From: Methanobrevibacter sp.
GTDB lineage: Archaea; Methanobacteriota; Methanobacteria; Methanobacteriales; Methanobacteriaceae
DNA: 8,671 nt
Reading direction: 5' to 3'
NCBI GenBank assembly: GCA_021442885.1
Contig: JABUVA010000019.1
Location: forward strand, 24,716 to 33,386
Shown: in pieces, positions 1 to 5,412 of the stretch
Layout: every line of letters begins with the position of its first letter
Position numbering within the stretch: position 1 is the stretch's first letter
Position numbers and translations under genes: made by a program
Notes under the pieces: model-generated
What the model was told of the DNA's origin: nothing
The model's input: the letters and a program-made list of their open reading frames with translations, nothing else
Database searches by the model: none

Positions 1-42
1 GTTTATCATCTATTTTATTAATCTTTTTAATATGTTATTGTT

Positions 43-62
43 AAGAAAAAATTTTTATATCT
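43..62 (+). promoter_or_regulatory. Probable archaeal promoter for the 161-residue gene
   Basis: An A-rich stretch (43-50, resembling a BRE) runs into a T-rich TATA-like element at 51-60. An archaeal TATA box is expected about 25 nt upstream of the transcript start, which puts the start near position 82 and gives a leader of roughly 12 nt that carries the SD AGGTAGAT (83-90). A second AT-rich run, AAAATATAATAG (63-74), could also serve. The assignment rests on position and composition only. Bases 1-42 hold nothing I can assign. Confidence 0.4.
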
Positions 63-93
63 AAAATATAATAGTTCAATAAAGGTAGATAAT

Positions 94-579
94 ATGGGGT
101 CATCTGAAAATAAAATTATTGATGCTAGTGATATTAATTATGCAATTTATAAACTTGGTGGTTGGGAAAATAATTATGAGATTAATCAAATTGGTTCTTC
201 TAATGAGATTCCAGTTACTGAAAGTACCGTTGATCATGTTAAATTATCAATTGATGAAGTTAGAAGGGCAGAATTTGAAATTAACAACAAGACTGTTAAT
301 GGATGGGTAGCTATTGCATTTCAAATGAATCCTAAAATTCGTCAAATGGATTTAGAAGAAGCTATAAACTTAGAACAAAAAGAATATGATAATATTATTC
401 AAGAATTAGATTCTTTAGATTTATTGGATAATGATGAGAAAATTTCATTAGATAATGAAGATTATTTGATTTATAAACTTGAAAAGGAGTGTCATGTTAC
501 TAAATCAACTCCTGCTAATGAACATACTTTAAATCATTATCGTGAGGAACATAAAAAGATAGAAAATTCAATTAATTAG
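94..579 (+). CDS. Hypothetical acidic protein, 161 residues
   Basis: I do not recognise this protein. It is a complete frame of 161 residues beginning with ATG, preceded 3 nt upstream by a good SD (AGGTAGAT, 83-90); no ATG or GTG lies further upstream in frame before a stop at 28-30. It has no signal peptide and no hydrophobic membrane segment, so it is probably cytoplasmic. It is rich in Asp, Glu and Asn. The N-terminal ~60 residues look globular or beta-rich, residues ~60-82 contain a Trp-centred stretch (NGWVAIAFQMNP), and residues ~85-110 (LEEAINLEQKEYDNIIQELD) look helical and could coil. The C-terminus is His- and charge-rich. YxIYKL occurs twice (about residues 16-21 and 124-129), too short to prove duplication. 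It stands alone on its strand and converges on nucS with overlapping stops. Codon use resembles its neighbours, so it is likely a real gene; its function is unknown. Confidence 0.75.
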   Translation: MGSSENKIIDASDINYAIYKLGGWENNYEINQIGSSNEIPVTESTVDHVKLSIDEVRRAEFEINNKTVNGWVAIAFQMNPKIRQMDLEEAINLEQKEYDNIIQELDSLDLLDNDEKISLDNEDYLIYKLEKECHVTKSTPANEHTLNHYREEHKKIENSIN

Positions 580-1352
580 AAAAAGTCTAAAGTGACTTTT
601 TTATCTCTTTTTAATTCTTTTGGAGGTTCGACAGATACAAATTCGATACCTTCATCTTCCATTAATTCTTTTGCATCTTCATCTATTGATGGTGCTACAA
701 GTAATCCTCTTATTTCTTTTTTATTTACATCTTCTGTTAGAGCTTTTTCACTATCTTCAAAATCAGTAAGATATCTTTTAAGTTGTTTAACAGCACTAAT
801 TCCTGCTTTTCTACATTTTAACTCAAGTACCATTAAATTATTGTCTTTATCTTTTCCTAAAATATCTATAAATCCATGTTCAACACTATACTCTCGTGCT
901 GTAGGCTTAAATCCTTCTTCTATAATGTGCGGGGTTTTCATTATCATATCCCCCATATCTTTCTCATAACCTGCTTGTTCTAATTCTTCAAAGTCTTCTA
1001 TATTAGCATAGTGGATTAGGTGTATTTCTCCAAGCTCTACAGTTAATAATTCTTTAGGAGTTTTCCTATGACTTTCTAAAAATAGTGTTTTATTTTTTAA
1101 ATAAGTTCTAGCTTTTGATTTTGGAGGTTGCCAGTTTACAGGTTCAACTTTTTTGTCTTGATGAACTAAAAATGATCCATCAGGTTTTATAATAATAATT
1201 CTTTCTCCCCAATTAAGTTGACTTAATGCACGTCCTTCATATTCAATTTTACAACTGGCAAATAAATATAAAGTAGCCTTTTTACGTAGTGCTTCTAATA
1301 CAAGTTCATATGCCTTTTCATGATTTGGATTTTCTAATATTTTATATTTCAT
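576..1352 (-). CDS. nucS: Endonuclease NucS / EndoMS (mismatch-specific)
   Basis: NucS/EndoMS is an archaeal and actinobacterial endonuclease that cuts branched or mismatched DNA (both strands at G-T, G-G and T-T mismatches in characterised members) and works with the PCNA clamp. The 258 residues are full length for the family. The N-terminal DNA-binding domain (about 1-115) has the family run GRALSQLNWGERIIIIK (40-56), Arg41 and the NW at 73-74. The C-terminal RecB-like nuclease domain has Glu154, GFIDILG with Asp163, LELK with Glu177 and Lys179, and Gln190 in the QLKRYL run. Asp-(13)-Glu-X-Lys matches the known catalytic spacing. The last residues, KKVTLDFF, form a PCNA-interacting box. The start at 1352 has no SD upstream and a TATA-like element about 27 nt away, suggesting a leaderless transcript. 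The stop overlaps that of the convergent 161-residue gene by 4 nt. Confidence 0.95.
   Translation of the reverse strand: MKYKILENPNHEKAYELVLEALRKKATLYLFASCKIEYEGRALSQLNWGERIIIIKPDGSFLVHQDKKVEPVNWQPPKSKARTYLKNKTLFLESHRKTPKELLTVELGEIHLIHYANIEDFEELEQAGYEKDMGDMIMKTPHIIEEGFKPTAREYSVEHGFIDILGKDKDNNLMVLELKCRKAGISAVKQLKRYLTDFEDSEKALTEDVNKKEIRGLLVAPSIDEDAKELMEDEGIEFVSVEPPKELKRDKKVTLDFF
580..602 (+). terminator. Hairpin plus T-tract after the 161-residue gene
   Basis: Directly after the stop codon at 577-579, AAAAAGTC (580-587) pairs perfectly with GACTTTTT (594-601) around a 6-nt loop, and T-rich sequence follows to about 613. Archaeal transcription ends mainly at U-tracts, so the run of T is the more meaningful part. 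The element lies entirely within the 3' coding end of the convergent nucS gene, where it encodes the Lys-Lys-Val-Thr-Leu-Asp-Phe-Phe tail. On the minus strand the same stem is followed by only a short T run, so it looks stronger for the + strand. Confidence 0.5.
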
Positions 1353-1373
1353 ATATACTTACATTATATTACA

Positions 1374-1388
1374 ATTATTATAATTTTT
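1374..1388 (-). promoter_or_regulatory. Probable TATA element for nucS
   Basis: Read on the minus strand this is an A-run followed by TTATAATAAT. Its centre is about 27 nt from the nucS ATG at 1352, the usual distance between an archaeal TATA box and the transcript start. Together with the absence of an SD in the intervening bases, this suggests that transcription begins at or next to the start codon. Confidence 0.4.
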
Positions 1389-1402
1389 TCCCACTAATAT
1401 TG

Positions 1403-1410
1403 CCATATGG
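1403..1410. promoter_or_regulatory. 8-bp palindrome CCATATGG in the divergent nucS/hydrolase gap
   Basis: A perfect 8-bp palindrome lies between the two divergent promoter regions, upstream of both TATA-like elements, and is GC-richer than its surroundings. The string TTGCC occurs beside it at about 1400-1404 and again at 1415-1419. A regulator could bind here, but the palindrome is short enough to arise by chance. Confidence 0.2.
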
Positions 1411-1422
1411 TTCGTTGCCTTA

Positions 1423-1444
1423 GAAACTTTTATTTATTATTTTT
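1423..1444 (+). promoter_or_regulatory. Probable promoter for the hydrolase / small-protein pair
   Basis: GAAAC (1423-1427), resembling a BRE, is followed by TTTTATTTATTATTTTT (1428-1444), a TATA-like element. A transcript start about 25 nt downstream would fall near 1460 and leave a leader of about 25-30 nt carrying the SD GAGGT (1478-1482), 7 nt before the ATG at 1490. Confidence 0.4.
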
Positions 1445-1489
1445 AAGAAATATAACTATTGAAATTAAAAAAACTTTGAGGTATTTTCG

Positions 1490-2467
1490 ATGAATAGTTT
1501 CTTATATAATTTGGAGTATTATAATTTAGATAAATTCGAATTTACAAATGGAAAGGTCATAGAAGACGCGAAAGTCGAATATCTGACTGGTGGAACTCCT
1601 GAATATGATGAAGATGGCAAAATAACAAATGCTATTGTTTATTGTCATGGTTCTGGTGGAAATTATGGATCAATTAGAAAATTACAGGATTTAACATATC
1701 CTGGAGGTCCATTTGATAGGACTAAATTCTTTTTCATATCCATTAGTGGATTAGGTTCTCCTGAATCATGTTCTCCATCTACAACAGAATTATTCTATGA
1801 ATTTCCAAGTTATTTAGTCGAGGATATGGTTAATTTCCAAAAACAGTTTTTAGAAGAGAAATTTAATATTACTCATTTAAAAGGAGTTATGGGAAATTCA
1901 ATGGGAGGTTTTGTTGCATTAACATGGGGTGTAATGTATCCAGATGCAATGGATTTTATAATAACAATGGTATCTAGCTATAAAACAGCAGGTCATAATT
2001 ATATACTCTCTAAAGTCGCAAATGAAATAATTACATCTGATCCTAACTTTGGTGTTGAGGGATATCATGAATCTCTTTCAAGAACATTAAGATTAGCTAC
2101 TCAAGTTACCTATAGTTATGGTTACTCAAAAGAGAAATATAGAAGTATGAATAATTATGAATTAGATGTAGCTGTTGATGATTTTGGTGACCAGGGATTA
2201 TTTGGAGATATTTATGATGTTCAATTTCAAAATAAAGCCTTATTAGAATATAATATTGAAGATCAGCTAGATAAAATCAAAGCAGATGTTTTAATTATAG
2301 CTATTAATCAAGATCAATATTTCCCTCCAGAATTAGATGGAATTCCTTTAAGTAAACTAATTAAAAATTCACAACTTGTCATATTTGATTCAGAGTTAGG
2401 ACATGTTGGTACTAATGAACTAATAAAAATTGAAGATGATTTAAAACAGTTTTTAAGTAAATTCTAG
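1490..2467 (+). CDS. MetX-like alpha/beta-fold hydrolase or acyltransferase
   Basis: This is a 325-residue cytoplasmic alpha/beta-hydrolase-fold protein closest in motif layout to the homoserine O-acetyltransferase (MetX) group. The oxyanion-side motif is YCHGSGGN (51-58). The nucleophile elbow is GNSMGG (135-140) with Ser137, followed by the MetX-like pattern FVALTWGVMYP. The acid is probably Asp275 in NQDQYFPPE, which mirrors the D-X-X-FPP of MetX, and the base is His305 in LGHVG. The segment before the elbow (FPSYLVEDMV, 105-114) also follows MetX. However, the MetX loop of the type LGGC-X-GS-GP is replaced by SGLGSPES (86-93), so acetyl transfer to homoserine is not assured and an esterase or another acyltransferase is possible. 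The start has SD GAGGT 7 nt upstream. A 90-residue gene follows 9 nt after the stop, in an apparent operon. Confidence 0.85.
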   Translation: MNSFLYNLEYYNLDKFEFTNGKVIEDAKVEYLTGGTPEYDEDGKITNAIVYCHGSGGNYGSIRKLQDLTYPGGPFDRTKFFFISISGLGSPESCSPSTTELFYEFPSYLVEDMVNFQKQFLEEKFNITHLKGVMGNSMGGFVALTWGVMYPDAMDFIITMVSSYKTAGHNYILSKVANEIITSDPNFGVEGYHESLSRTLRLATQVTYSYGYSKEKYRSMNNYELDVAVDDFGDQGLFGDIYDVQFQNKALLEYNIEDQLDKIKADVLIIAINQDQYFPPELDGIPLSKLIKNSQLVIFDSELGHVGTNELIKIEDDLKQFLSKF

Positions 2468-2476
2468 GGTTTTTAT

Positions 2477-2749
2477 ATGAATGTAAAAGTTATTGATTAT
2501 TCTCAAAGAGATAAAAATTATGTTGATTATGAGGTTAGTGGATTAACTGATAATCAACTAAATTATATTAAAAATCATTTAGATGAGGAATTTAAAATTG
2601 AGGGAAATGTTCTACTAATTAGAATGTACTTTGATGATGATTTATTCCCATTTAACAGTAATGATGCCAAATTTAAATTAGAAGATTTTATTGCTAGAGA
2701 AGAAATTGAGATGAACATTTTCTTATCTAGCTTTTTAGAAGGCGTATAA
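2477..2749 (+). CDS. Hypothetical small acidic protein, 90 residues
   Basis: I do not recognise this protein. It begins at ATG 9 nt after the hydrolase stop, so the two are probably co-transcribed; the only SD-like bases (AGGGT, 2466-2470) overlap the hydrolase stop codon, suggesting translational coupling. The 90 residues have no Cys, a single His and many Asp/Glu, including FDDDLFPF (52-59). There is no signal peptide or membrane segment. Alternation of charged and hydrophobic residues suggests a compact alpha/beta fold: a beta strand near residues 2-8, a helix near 25-36 (DNQLNYIKNHLD), a strand near 43-51 (GNVLLIRMY) and a C-terminal helix from about 68. A partner or regulator of the hydrolase is one inference from linkage. 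Its stop lies 2 nt from the convergent nadA stop. Confidence 0.75.
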   Translation: MNVKVIDYSQRDKNYVDYEVSGLTDNQLNYIKNHLDEEFKIEGNVLLIRMYFDDDLFPFNSNDAKFKLEDFIAREEIEMNIFLSSFLEGV

Positions 2750-2751
2750 TG

Positions 2752-3672
2752 TTATTTAGATGCATTTAACATATGTTCCACAGCTTTTAATGATTTTTCA
2801 CTTACATCTTTAGGAAGTACAATTTGTGGTTGTTCTTCTATAAGTGCTTTTTTTACTTTTTCAAGTGTGTGGAATTTCATTGTCTCACAAACTGCATCTT
2901 CAAGTAAAGGATATATTTTTTTCTCTGGAACTTCCTTATTGAGCCTTGTAATCATATCTACTTCAGTTCCAAGGACAAATTCATCATTATCGCTTTTTGC
3001 AATATGTTTTAACATTCCACCAGTGGATAATACTTCATCACATGCATCTTGAACTTCCATTCTACATTCTGGATGACAAATTATTTCTGCATTTGGGAAT
3101 TCCTTTCTTTTAAGTTCAACATCTTCAACAGTAATTTTATCATGAACATAACAGTGTCCATAACTTGGAACAGCTATTATTTCTTTATCAAGCTTTTCTG
3201 CTACGTGGTTAGCTAAATTAGAATCTGGTCCAAATAATATTTTATCTTGATTGAGACTAGCTACAATTTCTACAGCATTAGCTGATGTACATAATGTGTC
3301 TGCGTGTTGTTTGGCTTCTGCAATACTATTTACATATAACACTACTGCTGCATCTGGATTTTCATCAATAGCTTCTAATAGTTCTTTTTCATGTAACATA
3401 TTTGCCATTTTACAGTCTGCTTTTAAATCAGGTATTACTATCTTTTTATTTGGATTTAATATGTATGCAGTTTCTGCCATAAAGTCTACACCACAAAATA
3501 CTACTAAATCTTTATCTTTAACTTCAGAAGCTTTTATACATAATTCTAATGAATCTCCTAAAAAATCAGCTATTTCTTGGATTTCTTTTGGTTGGTAATT
3601 ATGTGCTAGTATAATTGCATTCTTTTCTTTTTTTAACTGCTCAATTTCTTTTTGAAGGGAATTAATTTTCAT
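2752..3672 (-). CDS. nadA: Quinolinate synthase NadA
   Basis: NadA condenses iminoaspartate with dihydroxyacetone phosphate to give quinolinate, the first committed product of de novo NAD synthesis, using an oxygen-sensitive [4Fe-4S] cluster. Counting from the ATG at 3672 the protein has 306 residues, usual for archaeal NadA. The three single-Cys cluster ligands are all visible: Cys87 in KADCKMA, Cys174 in YGHCYVHD and Cys262 in DAVCETM. Other hallmarks are ILAHNYQ (21-27), FLGDSLEL (37-44), GVDFMAETA (61-69), YVNS (113-116), CTSANA (128-133), GPDSNLA (148-154) and HPEC (200-203). The gene is the last of a minus-strand operon and overlaps the 3' end of the channel gene by 11 nt. A GTG directly before the ATG (3675-3673) could be the start instead. 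AGGTGAT (3677-3671) overlaps the start itself, so initiation probably depends on coupling to the upstream gene. No aspartate dehydrogenase or NadB gene is nearby. Confidence 0.97.
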   Translation of the reverse strand: MKINSLQKEIEQLKKEKNAIILAHNYQPKEIQEIADFLGDSLELCIKASEVKDKDLVVFCGVDFMAETAYILNPNKKIVIPDLKADCKMANMLHEKELLEAIDENPDAAVVLYVNSIAEAKQHADTLCTSANAVEIVASLNQDKILFGPDSNLANHVAEKLDKEIIAVPSYGHCYVHDKITVEDVELKRKEFPNAEIICHPECRMEVQDACDEVLSTGGMLKHIAKSDNDEFVLGTEVDMITRLNKEVPEKKIYPLLEDAVCETMKFHTLEKVKKALIEEQPQIVLPKDVSEKSLKAVEHMLNASK

Positions 3673-4417
3673 CACCTAATTTCTCATTTATAAGCTTTCT
3701 AATTTGATTTGTAATTATAAGTTTATACTCTTCTTTTTTATTAAATGTTTCCACCCAAAATACTACATTAATTATAGGGCCTATCTCTCCTATTTCAATT
3801 GATTCTATTGTGGCTTTTGGTGTTTTTAATATTTCATCATAGCTATTGATTATTTCTACAATATTCTTTTTAAATTCATCTATATTTATTTTAAAAGGTA
3901 GCTGTGTTTTTACTTTTACTTTTTCTAATTCTTGTTTTTTATATCTTATATAGGGCGTTTTTGATAATGTTGCGTTTGGTATAATTATTGTATCTTCAAG
4001 ATCTGTTAAAAGCGTAATGTTTCTAAGACCTATTTTTGTTATTTGGCCTTTTGAATTGTTAATTTGCATAATGTCTCCAATTTCTAAGGTTTTATAAGCT
4101 ATAATATAAAAACCAGACATAAAATCAGCAATAAAATCTTTTGCAGCAAAACTTATTCCCATACCTATTATACCAATACTTACTAATATTCCTTTTAAAT
4201 CTATTCCAAATAGACTAAACAATAATATTATAGCTATTACATAAATAATAAAAGCAATTAGGTCTTTAGAAGCATAAATCACAGTAACATTTTTGTCATA
4301 TGTTGCCATGCGGTTTAAGAAAAAGTTAATGGCTTTTACAATTACATATGCAACTATTATAATTATAATTGCCTCTACTATTAGAGATAAAGGTGTTATT
4401 ATTATAGATAAATCCAT
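3662..4417 (-). CDS. MscS-family small-conductance mechanosensitive channel
   Basis: This is a membrane channel of the MscS family, which opens under membrane tension to release solutes during hypo-osmotic shock. Counting from the ATG at 4417 it has 251 residues. Hydrophobic segments lie at about 4-34 and 52-71, followed by the pore-lining TM3 (about 76-106), with the family's Gly/Ala packing pattern in GIIGMGISFAAKDF (82-95) and FMSGFYI (99-105). The beta domain then follows with LEIGDIMQI (111-119), GQITKIGLRNITLL (124-137) and the signature IIIPNATL (144-151), and a C-terminal alpha/beta domain to the end. It is a minimal three-TM member. I prefer the ATG over an in-frame GTG at 4426 because AGTGAT (4427-4422) is better explained as the SD, 4 nt upstream. 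It lies 9 nt downstream of rnz and overlaps nadA in the same operon. Ion specificity cannot be read from the sequence. Confidence 0.93.
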   Translation of the reverse strand: MDLSIIITPLSLIVEAIIIIIVAYVIVKAINFFLNRMATYDKNVTVIYASKDLIAFIIYVIAIILLFSLFGIDLKGILVSIGIIGMGISFAAKDFIADFMSGFYIIAYKTLEIGDIMQINNSKGQITKIGLRNITLLTDLEDTIIIPNATLSKTPYIRYKKQELEKVKVKTQLPFKINIDEFKKNIVEIINSYDEILKTPKATIESIEIGEIGPIINVVFWVETFNKKEEYKLIITNQIRKLINEKLGDEN

Positions 4418-4421
4418 ATTA

Positions 4422-4427
4422 ATCACT
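4422..4427 (-). promoter_or_regulatory. SD AGTGAT of the channel gene, overlapping the rnz stop
   Basis: AGTGAT pairs with the AUCACC part of the archaeal 16S rRNA 3' end and lies 4 nt before ATG 4417. Its first base is the last base of the rnz stop codon. The GTG inside it is in frame with the channel gene and could be mistaken for the start. Confidence 0.6.
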
Positions 4428-5320
4428 TAAAGTTTCACTACCATTAAATCATATGCTAAATCACAATTTTCAAATTCTAATCTAGCTTGGCTTATTAAAT
4501 CGCTTGTATTGTTGTATCGTGTACTAAAATGTGTTAATATTAATTTATTGACATTTGCAGCACTAGCTATTCTTGAAGCATCTGCAGATGTTGTGTGGAA
4601 ATTTTCTTTTGCCTTATCTTCATCTTCAAGTGTATATGTTGATTCATGAATTAATAAATCTGAATTTTTCGCAAATTCAATCATATCATTACAAGGAAGT
4701 GTGTCTCCAGAATAAACGATTTTTCTAGACTTTTTAGGCTCTCCTAATACTTGTTCAGGCTTTATTATGTTCCCATCAACTTCTACTTCTTCACCATTAT
4801 GTAACTTCCCAAATAATGGCCCTACAGGAACTCCAAGTTCAATAGCTTTTTCTCTTAAAAATTGGGGTTTCTTCTTCTCTTCAATTGAATAAGCATAGTT
4901 AGTTAGATTATGTTTCATTTTTTGAGCTTTAATAATATAATCATCACTTTCAGCTATTGTTCCATTTTCAATCTCAACAGATTCAATTTGAAAATCAAAA
5001 TCAGAAACTCCAAGTTCTCTTATGTTTTCCATTAATTTTTTAAGTCCTTTAGGTCCATAAATTGTTAGTGGTTTTTCACGTCCTCTAAAATTCATTGATT
5101 GGAGGAGTCCTGGAAGTCCTAATATATGATCTCCATGATAATGAGTTATAAATATTTTTGAAATTTTCATAGGGCTTATTTTTGCAAAAATCATCTGTTT
5201 TTGTGTAGATTCTCCACAGTCAAATAACATTACCTCTCCAAATGCCTTTAAAACAATTGCTGGGTGGTTACGATTTTGACTATGTACTGCAGATGAAGTT
5301 CCCAAGAATGTTATTTCCAT
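4427..5320 (-). CDS. rnz: Ribonuclease Z (tRNA 3' endonuclease)
   Basis: Ribonuclease Z is a zinc-dependent endonuclease that removes the 3' trailer of precursor tRNAs. The protein has 297 residues, the short (RNase Z-S) form found in archaea and bacteria. The metallo-beta-lactamase core is complete: FLGTSSAVHS (5-14) and LFDCGE (32-37) at the start, the metal site THYHGDH (59-65) with His60, His62, Asp64 and His65, then His137, Asp206 in YSGDT, His242 in the FHTTS stretch and His264 in LTHFSTRY. GIPG-like GLPG (68-71) and the insert around residues 149-195, which includes a PVGPLFGKL-type run (164-173), match the tRNA-processing subfamily. Tyr61 stands where many RNase Z proteins have Leu; this position is not a metal ligand. 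The start is ATG with SD AGTGAT 3 nt upstream (5329-5324). It is the first gene of the operon rnz-mscS-nadA. Confidence 0.96.
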   Translation of the reverse strand: MEITFLGTSSAVHSQNRNHPAIVLKAFGEVMLFDCGESTQKQMIFAKISPMKISKIFITHYHGDHILGLPGLLQSMNFRGREKPLTIYGPKGLKKLMENIRELGVSDFDFQIESVEIENGTIAESDDYIIKAQKMKHNLTNYAYSIEEKKKPQFLREKAIELGVPVGPLFGKLHNGEEVEVDGNIIKPEQVLGEPKKSRKIVYSGDTLPCNDMIEFAKNSDLLIHESTYTLEDEDKAKENFHTTSADASRIASAANVNKLILTHFSTRYNNTSDLISQARLEFENCDLAYDLMVVKL

Positions 5321-5354
5321 TTAATCACTGTTTAATAATTTTATTAATTTTCAT

Positions 5355-5364
5355 AAATATATTT
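5355..5364. promoter_or_regulatory. Palindromic TATA-like element between rnz and nadC
   Basis: AAATATATTT is a perfect 10-bp palindrome in the 92-nt divergent gap. Read leftward it is about 35-44 nt from the rnz start, implying a leader of roughly 10-15 nt. Read rightward it is about 49-58 nt from the nadC start, implying a leader of roughly 25-30 nt that carries the SD AGGGG (5399-5403). It is the best TATA match for either side, so one element may serve both directions, although other AT-rich runs in the gap (for example TCTATATTAA near 5378-5387) cannot be excluded. Confidence 0.45.
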
Positions 5365-5412
5365 AATTAGTTTTATTTCTATATTAATTATTATAAAAAG
5401 GGGTTTTATACA

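Noticed and set aside
119..310. Short + strand frame inside the 161-residue gene
   Set aside because: It is out of frame with a gene that has a proper SD, and its Leu/Ile/Met-rich composition is typical of a shifted AT-rich frame.
592..969. Open frame on the + strand across nucS encoding a Ser/Phe-rich peptide
   Set aside because: It is the antisense of a well-supported nucS gene; its composition simply mirrors the AT-rich coding strand, and it has no SD.
1490..2749. Defence or toxin-antitoxin module from the hydrolase and small acidic protein
   Set aside because: The hydrolase has ordinary metabolic-enzyme motifs and the small gene follows rather than precedes it; no nuclease, membrane-pore or nucleotide-sensor domain is present to support such a call.
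2768..2777. Palindrome AACATATGTT in the 3' end of nadA
   Set aside because: It lies within conserved-length coding sequence for the NadA C-terminus, with no promoter nearby, so an operator role is unlikely.
2867..3598. Two open frames on the + strand opposite nadA
   Set aside because: They lie wholly opposite conserved NadA motifs, are Ser/Ala/Ile-rich mirror images and have no recognisable domain.
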